DNA of 64,000 nt from Bin55 sp965220235 (GCA_965220235.1 OZ244815.1:1364001-1428000); one strand, 5' to 3'; counted from the stretch's first letter, positions 1 through 9,883 are shown. Notes: generated by a model from the sequence alone, not told the origin. Translations and numbers: made by a program.

Positions 1-1796
1 TGTACAATATCGTTTGTATATCGCAAAGGGTGGCATAAATATCGAAGTTTTGTAACTGACAGCAGCTGTTATTGAGTGCGTCTGTGATTCCGTGCGAATG
101 TTGGAGCCCCGATGCTGAGGCAGGAGCGTGGAACTCGTAGGCGTATTTCGAGCAATTGTGATGTTCATGATGACCGACCGAAGTTGTGTCTGTGTTGTTT
201 AAACCTGCGTGCCACGATGGACCATGGAAATGGGGAATCTCCTCACACTTCATGAATCGATCATGTCACATTGTTGCGTTTGAGCACTCTGATGGCGGGA
301 TCCAATAATCCGATCAGGTGCTCTAGTTGCGTGACCAGGAGTCCTAGGCAAAAGCGATAGAACCGTTAGTCGTCTACTTACTTCATATTGACGTGATTCC
401 TAGCGTAAACACATCGCCGGCGTCACCACCAGACTAGGCCATGACCGACATCAAGCCAACCGCTGGTTCGGTAGGCGCCGGCTTATTGCTAATACTAATG
501 ATGTACATCAGAAAATCTGACGCCGCGAATACGTTTGGTCGCGACCTGATTTTGGCATTCATCGCGATTACCGCGCATCTTGTTGTTCTTTTCAATGCGC
601 AGTCTCCCTCAAGAATTGAGATTCGACTCGTCGCGTCGCTATGACACTTAATCAACAACACTCGTTCAATGCGAAATTTAAGGTGTTCGCCTGATCGCGA
701 CTTGCTTCACTCGGCGATAGGCGTAGCGTATTGTTTCTGGATTTGATTGGTCGGTGAGTGACGGGATCGGAACTGTTCCACCGGATTCGTCCCGAGTCGC
801 GTGAAACAGAATGTAGACGTTTTGTCTAGTTTGGTGATTTTCGTAGAAGAGCCATGTTCTTTCTAACAAGCAGTTCATTACCGACACTACGTGCGACAGA
901 TCTTATGGTCGCGTCCTTTGATCATGGAGGGTCGATCGATTAGTCTCGGACATAATCATCGAATGTTTCGCCGCTCGCTGGCGATTCTGGAGATGTCTCT
1001 TGCGCGTCTCGCTTTTCCGTTGATGATCGAGTGCGGTACGGTATGTGTCGTGAACTCACCATATTTGCGTTATCGCGCTAATATCGAATATGCACGATCT
1101 ACTACGATTGATATTCCCGAATGTTGAAATTCGTCCGTTGCTGCTTCTTTGAACTAGGAAATTGAACTTCGCGAAATATCTAGATTCAAGGTCATTGCTG
1201 CGTTTCTCGACAGCCGTATCGAACCTATCCGTGTGCGTCGCGCTGACTGATCTTACGTTCGGCTGCTTCAATCTCACTTACGAACTTCCGTGCCTTCGTT
1301 AGGAAGCCTCTTCGATCATCATCCCGTATGATGCGTGAATTCCACTTCCAATGCTTAATCAGAGATCCCTCGAGAGAAACGGGTGATATTCGAGCTTACC
1401 TCGTTTCGAGCGAACCTGCAGAATCATTCTGAGTCGTTCGACTTTATCAAGAACTGTTGCTTGCAATGGTGCGATCCGGCTTCGTTCTGACATGCTTTGA
1501 TATGCATATTGAGCTACCTCGAAACATCAATGAACGCTCGAAGCGAGTACGGCTGTTCGTGAGATCGAAAGCAGTCTGATAATCGACGCGACGGAAACAT
1601 TAAGCATCGTTCGATCGCGCGAATTGACATCGTACAGCCGAATGCTAGCTGCACCTACGACCCGACTTGCGCTTAAGGACAAGTCGGGTTGTCAAACTCG
1701 TTCTCGGGGTTTCTCCAACGGAAATCGCAGAAAACTCTTGACACAACTCTTCTAAACGATCAAGCACAAACGTTCCTCCTATGGAAATGTTCCATA
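1..1796. other. Gene-poor stretch, no supported gene
   Basis: No reading frame here is longer than about 80 codons and none resembles a known family. Stops are frequent in all six frames. The longest hydrophobic frame (441-644, plus) overlaps an equally long antisense frame and has no convincing ribosome site. The stretch may be decayed coding DNA, as seen elsewhere in this window, but I cannot identify a parent gene. The only clear structure is the inverted repeat at 1658-1691. Confidence 0.6.
1658..1691. repeat. 12-bp inverted repeat hairpin downstream of dusA
   Basis: Positions 1658-1669 pair with 1680-1691 around a 10-nt loop, with one G-T pair. The core arm is ACCCGACTTG. It lies about 105 bp beyond the dusA stop, so it could help end or stabilise that transcript. 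Neither strand has a T-run after the stem, so it is not a standard intrinsic terminator. Confidence 0.6.
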
Positions 1797-2828
1797 TTAG
1801 GCAGCAGATGTCACATATAAATCACGATCGTTGGACAAGTGCGTAGGTTCGTGATGCGCGATCTTCTGTAACGCACTGTCGAACGTCTCGATGGTCGCGT
1901 CTGCCTTGCTGGCATGAGTCGAAAGGTATTGTCGATATTGCTTTGCTCCAGGCGTACCGTGGAATAGGCTCAGTAAATGTTGCGTCATCGCACGTAAGGG
2001 AACGCCTAAGCCAAGTTGCTCTTGGAGGTAGGGACGGTACGTGCTCGCCACTTCCAATGGCGAATAACTGTTGACTTCGTCATAGATCGCTGCGTGCATC
2101 GCCGCAAGGATGTCAGGTCGCTTTAAAGCGATCCGGCCGACCATCACACGATCAATCCACGAAGTGACTTCCTCGATGTGTGCAACACTTGTCAAACCAC
2201 CGTTTAGTGTGAAGTGGATGTCGGGAACGTCATGTTGCAGCCGCTCGACCATGCGCCAGTCTAATGGTGGAACGTTGAGATTGAATCGCGTCGACACGCC
2301 ACTCAAGTCAGCTATTCGAGCATGAGCGATGACGCCATTCACACCGCACTCACGAAGTCCCATTACGAATTTGAGCAGCTTGTCGTAACCGTTAACCTGG
2401 TCGGTACCGAGTCGACATTTCACGGTGATCGGAAGATCTGTTGCGTTCTTCATCGAGCGTACGATCGAGAATACGTCATTGGGTCGCTCCATCAGAGATG
2501 CACCGAACCCTCCGTTCTTTACCCGCTTCGACGGACAACCGACGTTTAAGTTAACCGCGTCGTATCCGAATTCCGTGATGATTTGGGTCGCATCTGCCAA
2601 CATGTGAGGATCTGCACCAGCGAGTTGTGCGACAACTGGATGTTCCTCTGGCGAGAACTTAAGTAACCGTTCAATGTCTCCGTACACGATCGCTTGTGCG
2701 ACGATCATTTCGGTATAGAGCGTCGCCTTAGGAGCAACAAGACGCAGAAAACGGCGGCAATGGCGGTCCGTATGGTCCACCATGGGCGCGACACTCAGCG
2801 CATTAAGGTACGCATACATTAGCTTCAT
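1797..2828 (-). CDS. dusA: tRNA-dihydrouridine(20/20a) synthase DusA
   Basis: This flavoenzyme reduces uridine to dihydrouridine in the D-loop of tRNA, using FMN and NADPH in the cytoplasm. The 343-residue length fits DusA. The N-terminal SVAPMVDHTDRHCR segment, the YTEM block near residues 38-41, the catalytic-cysteine motif NVGCPS (Cys98), PITVKCRLG and the phosphate-binding LNGG loop all match the TIM-barrel Dus family. HCRRFLRL near the N-terminus and KNGGFGASLM after the cysteine are typical of the DusA branch. The ATG at 2828 is used; a second Met lies three codons in. The gene is divergent from lpxC across a short gap that holds a 16-bp palindrome. Nothing is missing from the sequence. 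Confidence 0.96.
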   Translation of the reverse strand: MKLMYAYLNALSVAPMVDHTDRHCRRFLRLVAPKATLYTEMIVAQAIVYGDIERLLKFSPEEHPVVAQLAGADPHMLADATQIITEFGYDAVNLNVGCPSKRVKNGGFGASLMERPNDVFSIVRSMKNATDLPITVKCRLGTDQVNGYDKLLKFVMGLRECGVNGVIAHARIADLSGVSTRFNLNVPPLDWRMVERLQHDVPDIHFTLNGGLTSVAHIEEVTSWIDRVMVGRIALKRPDILAAMHAAIYDEVNSYSPLEVASTYRPYLQEQLGLGVPLRAMTQHLLSLFHGTPGAKQYRQYLSTHASKADATIETFDSALQKIAHHEPTHLSNDRDLYVTSAA

Positions 2829-2840
2829 AATGTGTCAAAT

Positions 2841-2856
2841 ATGGAGAAATCTCCAT
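2841..2856. promoter_or_regulatory. 16-bp palindrome between divergent dusA and lpxC
   Basis: ATGGAGA and TCTCCAT flank a two-base AA centre, giving a perfect dyad 13 bp upstream of the dusA start and about 85 bp upstream of the chosen lpxC start. Its position in a divergent promoter gap suggests an operator, but no regulator is identified. Confidence 0.4.
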
Positions 2857-2939
2857 TTTTCGTGCGAAAACTTCGTTTTTCTCACTGATTGTCGGTAAAA
2901 TCTGCCGTCAAATCACTTCAACGGAATGTCGTTTCGCCC

Positions 2940-3830
2940 ATGGATCGGGTCAATCAACAAACAGTTGCGGACGACATCTATATCGTCGGCAAGGGTGTCC
3001 ATTCGGGTAAATCCTGCGCGATGGCGATTCGACCTGCGGGTCCGAACACTGGCATCCGCTTCCTTCGCACGGACATCAATCGCTCCGTTACGGCTCACAC
3101 TTCGAATGTAATCGATACGCAGCTGTCGACTTCGTTGAGCAGCAATCATAGTGAAGTCGACGTATCAACGGTCGAACACTTGATGTATGCACTGTGGGTT
3201 ACAAAAATCGATAACGCATTGATTTCTTTAAATGGCGGCGAAGTTCCGGTTCAGGATGGAAGTGCGCTCTCTTACGTCGAAGCTATTCGAAAAGTTGGGA
3301 TCACGTCAAGTGATTTGCCGCGAAAGTGGTTGCGCGTGACCGAAGCCACGAAAGTCACGTCTGAAGATGCCTATACGATTTTGAAACCTTATGACGGATT
3401 CAAGATTTCATATACGTTCGAACACGACAGTCCGGTCTTTGAACCGTTTCCAAAATACTTAGAGCTGGATAGTCGTCAGGACTCAGATTTCGACGCGGAA
3501 TTGTCAGCCGCCCGTACATTCGGGGAATTCAAAGACCTTGCTATGGCAAACCGGATTGGTAAATGCCTTGGTTCTGACTTGACCAATTCAATTGGACTTG
3601 ACGAAGTCGGTGTCATGAACAAGGAAGGTCTGCGCTTCGAAGATGAGTTCGTTCGCCACAAGATGCTGGATGCGATCGGCGACTTGTATTTATTGGGAAT
3701 GCCAGTATTAGGCGAATTTGTTGGTTACCGGTCTGGTCACCATTTAAATTCATTACTTACACGAACGCTGCTCGACCATCCGCACCACTTTGAGATCGTT
3801 AGTAACGAGCTTCAGTCCGCCGCAGTCTAA
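2940..3830 (+). CDS. lpxC: UDP-3-O-acyl-N-acetylglucosamine deacetylase LpxC
   Basis: LpxC is the committed, zinc-dependent step of lipid A synthesis and acts in the cytoplasm. Numbering from the ATG at 2940 gives 296 residues and places Glu79-His80 in STVEHLMYAL, His240 and Asp244 in FVRHKMLD, and the catalytic His267 region in YRSGHHLN. These are the zinc ligands and catalytic residues known for the family. The N-terminal IVGKGVHSG also matches. A longer frame begins with TTG at 2889, but the ATG puts the conserved GVHSG near residue 20 as in other LpxC proteins, so I prefer it. lpxC usually follows ftsZ; here it stands alone, divergent from dusA. A second, canonical copy elsewhere cannot be excluded. 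Confidence 0.94.
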   Translation: MDRVNQQTVADDIYIVGKGVHSGKSCAMAIRPAGPNTGIRFLRTDINRSVTAHTSNVIDTQLSTSLSSNHSEVDVSTVEHLMYALWVTKIDNALISLNGGEVPVQDGSALSYVEAIRKVGITSSDLPRKWLRVTEATKVTSEDAYTILKPYDGFKISYTFEHDSPVFEPFPKYLELDSRQDSDFDAELSAARTFGEFKDLAMANRIGKCLGSDLTNSIGLDEVGVMNKEGLRFEDEFVRHKMLDAIGDLYLLGMPVLGEFVGYRSGHHLNSLLTRTLLDHPHHFEIVSNELQSAAV

Positions 3831-3989
3831 TCCTTCCTTTAGACGACCTGGTGTCGTCACGGTCGCTCGCACTCTCAACATTAGCTCGTTCCTGAGACAG
3901 ACCGTAGCTGCGTAAGCACACGATAGGAAATGGTTCTCCGCGCAGTCTCGACTTTGTAAACGGCGAATCCCGATGAAAGATCCTTGGAC

Positions 3990-5365
3990 TATGTGGCTTA
4001 CAGTCCTTGATGACCAGCCTAGGTGAACACGATTGTTTCAGAAACGAATAAACCCATAGGTCAGGTAGTCGCACCCGTACTGAAACGTTCGTTTAGTTTA
4101 CGTGTGCTCTTGATAACTTCACTCGTCGATTCGAGTCCGTTGTGTCCATCGAATAGATTACCGGAAGGAGAGTCGACCTGGTTTGCATTAGATACCCAAT
4201 GCGCCTAAGATAGGCTGGCGTGCGAAAAACGTCATGGTCTCTCACCCAAACGTAATTTGAGTGCCGAGGAGTGTTGGTTTCCTCCCATTAATAACGTGCA
4301 AACGTTCCGAGACGCCATCGAGCTAGTCGAATCGACGTAGCTAAAGGCACCCGAATCGCGCCATCTATATAAAAAAAAATCCTATTACCTGGTTTCTTGT
4401 CAACGAATCATTTTTCGGACAAGCACTTAGTCGTCTTGGCGACGAGACACGGAACGAGCGCCGCGAGTTTGCTAACGAAGATTTACGAAGTAAATCGGCT
4501 CCGAAGGACGACACCATAAAACCAAGTCTCTCAACATGCTTTGTAACGATTGCGCTTTTGAATTAGAGTTGATGAAATCGTGCCTCGAACTCGTGACGCA
4601 TTACCGGGGATGGATGTCGCCGTGTTCGACAAACCGGATGATGACGTTATAGAGGCGGTTACTCGCTAAGTTCTCGCAGGTTCCCGTACATGCGACGAAC
4701 CGTATGTCCTTGAATTACCACAAGAGCGTTTTCACGTTGTTGTTCAGATTCCCCATTGTGCTCATGGGGTACATCTCGAAGTCAATGACGAAATTAGCCG
4801 ACTCTTTGATCAATTCGAGAATCTCGAGGATCACCCGGAGATATCAGTCTTACGGACATACACAAAGTCGAATAACCAATTGCAGATCTTTGAAAGAACA
4901 ATCGCAGATGACTCCAAACAGGTTGTTCATTCGATACTGTTCGCAAAGCGTTTGAATAAGCTCGGTGCGCCCGTAGCCGCGGCACTGGTGCTGTAGGTCG
5001 CGGCTAAAGCGCTGAATTACGATAGCGAAGTGGAACTCTTCCAACGCTGGCTTCCACGAATCGAACGCTTTAGGAGCCGTAGTTTCGATAGGGTTGCGAA
5101 TCAATTGTCACTGCAGAGATGTGAACGGGTTTCGGACGCACAGGAGTTGGTTGAAGTGGCATTAGAGGCATAAATAGATTAAGGCAACCTTCCGTTGCTC
5201 GAAGGTACGTGTATATCAGACCGGACGACTAGCTGGTCTGACACCAACTACTGTGAAGTATGCGTGTATTCTGCAAGGATGACACCGAAACTAGGTTATT
5301 GGGTCGTACCGTTCGTCTAGCTTTCGTGTTCGCGAACTCTCTTATGAACGGAATGGCTCAATTGA
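3990..5365 (+). pseudogene. Decayed, internally deleted copy of the 25963-27615 gene
   Basis: This is a degraded duplicate of the secreted protein gene at 25963-27615. The opening 62 codons (4023-4208) still read DSSPLCPSNRLPEGESTW, against DSSPSCPSDGLPEGESTW in the intact copy. Nucleotide similarity resumes near 4395 and runs to about 5365, for example around 4535-4610 (CTCTCAACATGCT, TCGTGCCTCGA). Roughly 380 bp corresponding to 26300-26690 are missing, and stops occur in every frame. Similarity also extends upstream (about 3990) and downstream past the intact gene's stop. The whole locus was therefore duplicated, not just the coding part. Confidence 0.85.
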
Positions 5366-5501
5366 AAATCGGCTGACTGGAAGTCGTACATTGAGTTTCA
5401 AACAAACTGCGCATAATCCGCCGCAATATTTATCGGGTCCAATCCATGGTGAGCGTTACACGATGAATACATACTCCATTCATTTGCATCGGGGAATTGC
5501 G

Positions 5502-5843
5502 ATGAGACCACATATAGGTATATCTGTCATTGTCGGTATATTGACGTTGCTTCTACAGACTTCGATATCTGCGTCGGGATCGATCACTGCAGGCGGATCG
5601 ATCAGTCCGCGAGACGCGTACACTCAAGGTAAAGCACTCACATTCCAGAAACTCGCATGTGCGTCGTGTCCGATATCGAAAAGCGATTTGAATCGTGAAC
5701 GAGCAATCAGTCTGAAAAACAGCCTTGAGGCTAGAGACGAACGCGTCAAGCCAGGTACGCCTGACGACGAACACATCAAAGTCCTTGATCGTGACGAACA
5801 GGAATTGGTGCATTACTACCTGAAACGACGTTACAAGCTGTAA
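5502..5843 (+). CDS. Small secreted protein with degenerate heme motif (CxxCP)
   Basis: From the ATG at 5502 this encodes about 113 residues: a signal peptide (hydrophobic run ISVIVGILTLLLQTS, likely cut near ISASG), then a segment resembling the start of class I cytochromes c (GKALTFQKLACASCP). It has the two cysteines of CxxCH but proline where the heme-ligating histidine should be. The C-terminal half is charged and ends in YYLKRRYKL. A GGGGAA element precedes the 5502 ATG; in-frame starts at 5391 (TTG) and 5463 (ATG) exist. The DNA around 5391-5425 still resembles the duplicated downstream flank of the preceding pseudogene, which argues against the longest form. The gene sits 18 bp before the beta-barrel gene, so they are probably co-transcribed. 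The function is unknown. Confidence 0.65.
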   Translation: MRPHIGISVIVGILTLLLQTSISASGSITAGGSISPRDAYTQGKALTFQKLACASCPISKSDLNRERAISLKNSLEARDERVKPGTPDDEHIKVLDRDEQELVHYYLKRRYKL

Positions 5844-5861
5844 GGATTAGATAAAGGAAAG

Positions 5862-6785
5862 ATGAACATGAACAAGATACGAGCTTTTACCTCAGCGATA
5901 TCCGCCAGCATTCTGGCATTCGCGTCCACCGCAAATGCCGACGGATCGGTGTGGCTTCCAGCGCCGGGTACCGGAACCGTGACCATGGCGTACATTTCTC
6001 AATCGGCGGACAATATGTGGGTCGGGAACAATGGACCTAATCCGATTCCTTTCCAAGGACTCGATCAGAGTACGATCACAGTTGACGGCGCGTACGGTCT
6101 CTCGGATGCGGTAGCGCTCGACGTTCGAGTCGGCAGGTCGGAGGTCTCGCCGAAACACGGTAGACCTATCCCTCTTTCTACAGACGGCTTCACCGATGTT
6201 GAGTTGGGATTGACCTGGCGCTTTCGCGACGAGATCGTAGATGAAGGACCGAGTATGGCAATCCGTGTAGGTGGGATCCTCGCTGGGAATTACGACACCG
6301 GCGGTCCTGGACCCGTTGAGGTAATGGGCGATGTGAACCGTGTTGGTGCGGGACCAACCGCGATCGGTGATGGTGGCAGCGGAATTGAAATATCCGGCAT
6401 CATCGGGAAGGTATTCAATAATCGCTTTGCACTCTCGGCCGAACTCGGATTGAGTACTCGGTCAAATGACGTGCCACGCGAGACGTTCATGAACTTCGAT
6501 GCGCATCTGATCGCAGGAGAGAACCTCGTGCTTAGTGCTCAATACCATATTCAGAAGTCATCAGGCGATTTAAATATTGGACCCCCGCCTGGACCCGGTG
6601 CCCACGGTACCTACTGGCATCGGTTCCCCGAGGTAGCAGAAGACATTAATCGTATTGCGCTAGGCGGTACGCTGGTTTTCAACCAGGTCGACATCGGATT
6701 GCACTGGTTTAAAGTACTGGACGGTCGCAATACCGCAGAGTACAAAGCGTTCGGTGGTACGGTGACCTACAACTTCGGTCAATAA
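5862..6785 (+). CDS. Outer membrane beta-barrel protein
   Basis: The 307-residue product has a signal peptide (SILAFASTANA, cut before DGSVW). A long run of alternating amphipathic strands rich in Gly, Asn and aromatics follows, ending in VTYNFGQ, as expected of an outer membrane barrel. A segment at about 140-170 is unusually rich in Gly and Pro (GNYDTGGPGPVEV), and a second such stretch reads GPPPGPG near residue 245; both probably form extracellular loops. The overall pattern recalls transporter-like barrels of the phenol-degradation MetA type, but I do not assign a substrate. It is preceded by AAAGGAAAG as a ribosome site and followed by a strong intrinsic terminator. It is co-directional with the small secreted protein upstream. 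Confidence 0.78.
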   Translation: MNMNKIRAFTSAISASILAFASTANADGSVWLPAPGTGTVTMAYISQSADNMWVGNNGPNPIPFQGLDQSTITVDGAYGLSDAVALDVRVGRSEVSPKHGRPIPLSTDGFTDVELGLTWRFRDEIVDEGPSMAIRVGGILAGNYDTGGPGPVEVMGDVNRVGAGPTAIGDGGSGIEISGIIGKVFNNRFALSAELGLSTRSNDVPRETFMNFDAHLIAGENLVLSAQYHIQKSSGDLNIGPPPGPGAHGTYWHRFPEVAEDINRIALGGTLVFNQVDIGLHWFKVLDGRNTAEYKAFGGTVTYNFGQ

Positions 6786-6804
6786 ACTACAAAATAAACT
6801 TTGT

Positions 6805-6841
6805 AACGCTCGGTCGGCATTGCGACGACCGAGCGTTTTTT
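6805..6841 (+). terminator. Intrinsic terminator after the beta-barrel gene
   Basis: A 12-bp perfect stem (AACGCTCGGTCG at 6805-6816 with CGACCGAGCGTT at 6826-6837) encloses a 9-nt loop and runs straight into a T-run ending at 6841. It separates the beta-barrel transcript from the fusion gene that starts at 6881. Confidence 0.92.
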
Positions 6842-6880
6842 AGTTTGAATTCTTCCTAGCAACGTTGCGAAGGCACTGAT

Positions 6881-9055
6881 ATGAAAACGAGCCGAGTCAT
6901 CCTGTTTTTAGTGATAGTGCTCCTAATAACAATGTTCTTCGTATTCGACTTGAAGGAGTTCTTCACCGTCGACTTCTTCGAAACACAACGCGACGCGATA
7001 ACTACGTTTCAGAGCGAAAACCCTTGGCTAGTTCTCGTCGCCTTCTGCCTGATCTACGTGTTGGTCACCGGCACGTCGTTACCTGGAGCGGCGATCCTCA
7101 CGCTCATAGCGGGAGCGTTATTCGGGTTGGTGCAGGGTGTGATTTTGGTTTCGTTCGCGAGCACGATAGGTGCAACGATGGCGTTTACGATCACGCGATT
7201 CCTATTCCGAGACGTCGTGCATAAACGATTTGGTCAGTACTTGACTGCGATTGATCACGGCGTTGAGAAGGAGGGTGCGTTCTACCTTTTCGCTTTGCGC
7301 TTAGTGCCTGCGGTGCCGTTCTTCGTCGTCAACCTAGCGATGGCGTTGACGCCGATTTCAACTTGGCGTTTCTACTGGGTGAGTCAACTCGGCATGCTGT
7401 TCGGGACCATCGTATACGTAAACGCGGGCGCAGAACTCGGTCAGATCGAGTCAATTGGTGACATTTTGTCGCCTGGACTATGGATCTCTTTCGTCTTACT
7501 TGGTTTGGCGCCGTTGTTAGCCAAGAAGATTCTGGGTTTCACTAAATCTCGCAAAGTCATGAGAAAGTTCAAGAAACCTAAGCTCATCGACAACAACCTT
7601 GTGGTCATCGGTGCAGGATCAGGTGGCTTGGTCGCGGCGTTGATCGCAGCGACCGTAAAAGCGAAAGTGACGCTCATCGAACGACATCGAATGGGTGGCG
7701 ACTGCTTGAACACCGGCTGTGTGCCAAGTAAGTCGTTATTACGTTCTGCCAAGATGCTATCGTATGCTGCACGCGCCAAGGAGTTCGGATTTAAAAGTGC
7801 TGATGTAACGTTCGAATTCGCCGATGTGATGGCACGCGTTCAGCGAGTCATCAAGAAGATTGAACCAAATGACTCCGTCGAGCGATACACAGAACTGGGA
7901 GTGAACTGCATCCAAGGAGATGCAAAGATCACGTCTCCTTACACGCTCGAAGTAGATGGACAACAGATCACGACTCGCAACATCGTCATCGCCACCGGTG
8001 GTGCACCTTTCGTTCCTCCGATTCCCGGTATAGAGGAGAGCGGTTACTACACGTCAGACACCATATGGGAGCTCCGAACCGTACCACCTAGACTCGTCGT
8101 ACTCGGAGGCGGTCCGATTGGTAGCGAATTAGCTCAAGCTTTTTGTCGATTCGGCTCACAGGTGACCATCGTTGAACAGGCGCCGCATTTGCTGATGCGG
8201 GAGGACGACGATGTCAGCGCACTCTTGCAGACGCAGTTCGAATCCGAGGGGATACAACTTTTGACCAACCATAAGGCGCTCCGGGTCGAAACGATTGGCG
8301 CGGAGCGAACTCTGATCTGTTTGAACCATGACAATTCAGAAATTCGGGTACCGTTCGACACGATATTGGTTGCAGTGGGTCGGAAACCGAATACCGAAGG
8401 TCTCGGTCTCGAGGATGTAGGTGTAGCGGTAGGAGGAAAGGGCGAAGTCGTCGTGGACGAGTTTCTACGAACAAGCGTTCCGACGATTTATGCGTGCGGC
8501 GACGCGATTGGTCCTTATCAGTTCACGCATACTGCGTCACATGAAGCTTGGTACGCATCGGTGAATCCACTGTTCGGTCCCTTCAAGAGATTTAAGGCAG
8601 ACTATTCGGTCATACCTTGGACGACGTTCACCGACCCGGAAGTTGGTCGGGTAGGTATCAACGAAAAGGAAGCCCGGGAAGGTGGTCTGGAAGTCGAAGT
8701 CACGCGATTCGAGTTGGATGATCTTGACCGCGCACTGGCTGACGAAGAAGGAAGGGGTTTCGTTAAGGTCGTAACGCCACCAGGAAAAGATCGCATCCTC
8801 GGTGCTACGATCGTAGGTCACCACGCGGGTGATCTCTTGGCCGAGTTTATTGCGGCAATGAAGTGGGGTAAAGGCTTAAAGAACGTAATGGGAACGATTC
8901 ATATCTACCCGACGCTAGCGGAAGCCAACAAATTCGCGGCGAGTACGTGGCGTAAGAAACATGCACCAGAGAAGTTGCTTGAATGGGTAGAGCGTTTCCA
9001 CAGATTACGTCGCGGCTTAAGGAGGAAAGACGACCGAGTTGTGAAAGCGGCATGA
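6881..9055 (+). CDS. TVP38/TMEM64 membrane domain fused to FAD disulfide oxidoreductase
   Basis: This 724-residue protein joins two families. Residues 1-225 are a polytopic TVP38/TMEM64 (SNARE-associated, DedA-like) domain, including GTSLPGAAILTL and FALRLVPAVPFFVVNLA. Residues from about 238 onward are a class I pyridine nucleotide-disulfide oxidoreductase of the mercuric reductase/lipoamide dehydrogenase type. That part has an FAD Rossmann motif VVIGAGSGGLVAA near 241, the redox-active pair Cys275/Cys280 in GGDCLNTGCVPSK, a second nucleotide fold VVLGGGPIGSELA, ACGDAIGP, and the C-terminal His674 in HIYPTLAEANK. It has no MerA-type C-terminal cysteine pair, so mercury reduction is not implied. 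The membrane anchor would place the reductase on the cytoplasmic face. The reductant and substrate are unknown. The ATG at 6881 follows a GAAGG element. Confidence 0.9.
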   Translation: MKTSRVILFLVIVLLITMFFVFDLKEFFTVDFFETQRDAITTFQSENPWLVLVAFCLIYVLVTGTSLPGAAILTLIAGALFGLVQGVILVSFASTIGATMAFTITRFLFRDVVHKRFGQYLTAIDHGVEKEGAFYLFALRLVPAVPFFVVNLAMALTPISTWRFYWVSQLGMLFGTIVYVNAGAELGQIESIGDILSPGLWISFVLLGLAPLLAKKILGFTKSRKVMRKFKKPKLIDNNLVVIGAGSGGLVAALIAATVKAKVTLIERHRMGGDCLNTGCVPSKSLLRSAKMLSYAARAKEFGFKSADVTFEFADVMARVQRVIKKIEPNDSVERYTELGVNCIQGDAKITSPYTLEVDGQQITTRNIVIATGGAPFVPPIPGIEESGYYTSDTIWELRTVPPRLVVLGGGPIGSELAQAFCRFGSQVTIVEQAPHLLMREDDDVSALLQTQFESEGIQLLTNHKALRVETIGAERTLICLNHDNSEIRVPFDTILVAVGRKPNTEGLGLEDVGVAVGGKGEVVVDEFLRTSVPTIYACGDAIGPYQFTHTASHEAWYASVNPLFGPFKRFKADYSVIPWTTFTDPEVGRVGINEKEAREGGLEVEVTRFELDDLDRALADEEGRGFVKVVTPPGKDRILGATIVGHHAGDLLAEFIAAMKWGKGLKNVMGTIHIYPTLAEANKFAASTWRKKHAPEKLLEWVERFHRLRRGLRRKDDRVVKAA

Positions 9056-9064
9056 GGAACTATG

Positions 9065-9883
9065 TCAAGGTTGATTTAGGTCCCAGTCGTACTCATAGTC
9101 GAACGCGCCGCTGAATTCCTCTAATTGAACGGCTAATTCCCGATCCGCGTATTTACGTAAATGTGCGAGAACACCTTCTTCTGAGTCCCCGAAGTCGAAT
9201 ACCCACCAGTCGTAGATACTCGACAACACGATGAAGTCCTCATCGACGACATCGACTCCTCGCACGTCGTTTACGTATGCCCGAGCGCCTTCGTTTAAGA
9301 GCGACTCCAGATTCGCCGCCGTGTAGGCATGCGTCGCAAGGTTCGGACAACCGATACTTGCGCAATTTACGGCGTAATGAATTCGTTCGTCTTTCCAAAT
9401 CGGCCGCAAGATGCCATGCTCGATGTTATCAAGTGTTAGTTCTTGACCAGCGACGTTTGCGTGGACATCCCCCCAAGGGCCAGATCGCGGGATCCAACTT
9501 TCGTGAATTTCCTTGATGGAATCCACAGGATAAGCATCCACCACCACCTTGACAGTTAATGCGTTATAGAAATTGATCCAGTAAGCCTTTTGTTCTTCGC
9601 GCGCATAGTTACGTGGGTCGATTGATTGAAGACGTTCGAGATAGCTGTTGAGTGTTGCCAAGTCCTGAGGTGCTGATTTAAGTTCACCGTAATCAAAACG
9701 ATTGACACCGGACGGGTGTTCAGCGAGATAGCTGTTCAGTATCGATTGCCACAAGTTGTGGTCGATCTTCTCCGTGTTTTGTTCATCGCTCTCGTCCCAA
9801 AAGGGGATTAACTCCGGTTTCTGCGCCGGCGTCGCTGTGATCGTAAAAACCGTATATGCCAATACAAAGAGAATTCGTTTCAT
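9065..9883 (-). CDS. DUF547 domain-containing secreted protein
   Basis: The 272-residue product begins with a signal peptide (ILFVLAYTVFTITATPAQ) and is a DUF547 protein. The family hallmarks AYWINFYNALTV, HYAVNCASIGCPNL and a C-terminal IYDWWVFDFG segment are all present. The biochemical role of DUF547 is not established, although the conserved Cys and His resemble a hydrolase-type site. It is the last gene of a minus-strand operon with the two glycosyltransferases (12 bp after the family 2 enzyme) and is convergent with the TVP38/oxidoreductase fusion. Any functional link to that fusion is inference. Confidence 0.88.
   Translation of the reverse strand: MKRILFVLAYTVFTITATPAQKPELIPFWDESDEQNTEKIDHNLWQSILNSYLAEHPSGVNRFDYGELKSAPQDLATLNSYLERLQSIDPRNYAREEQKAYWINFYNALTVKVVVDAYPVDSIKEIHESWIPRSGPWGDVHANVAGQELTLDNIEHGILRPIWKDERIHYAVNCASIGCPNLATHAYTAANLESLLNEGARAYVNDVRGVDVVDEDFIVLSSIYDWWVFDFGDSEEGVLAHLRKYADRELAVQLEEFSGAFDYEYDWDLNQP

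Noticed and set aside
441..644. 67-codon hydrophobic frame as a small membrane protein
   Set aside because: A similar antisense frame overlaps it, there is no ribosome site and no known relative. The whole first 1.8 kb looks decayed.
1658..1691. Hairpin as an intrinsic terminator of dusA
   Set aside because: The stem is good, but no T-run follows on either strand, so I list it only as an inverted repeat.
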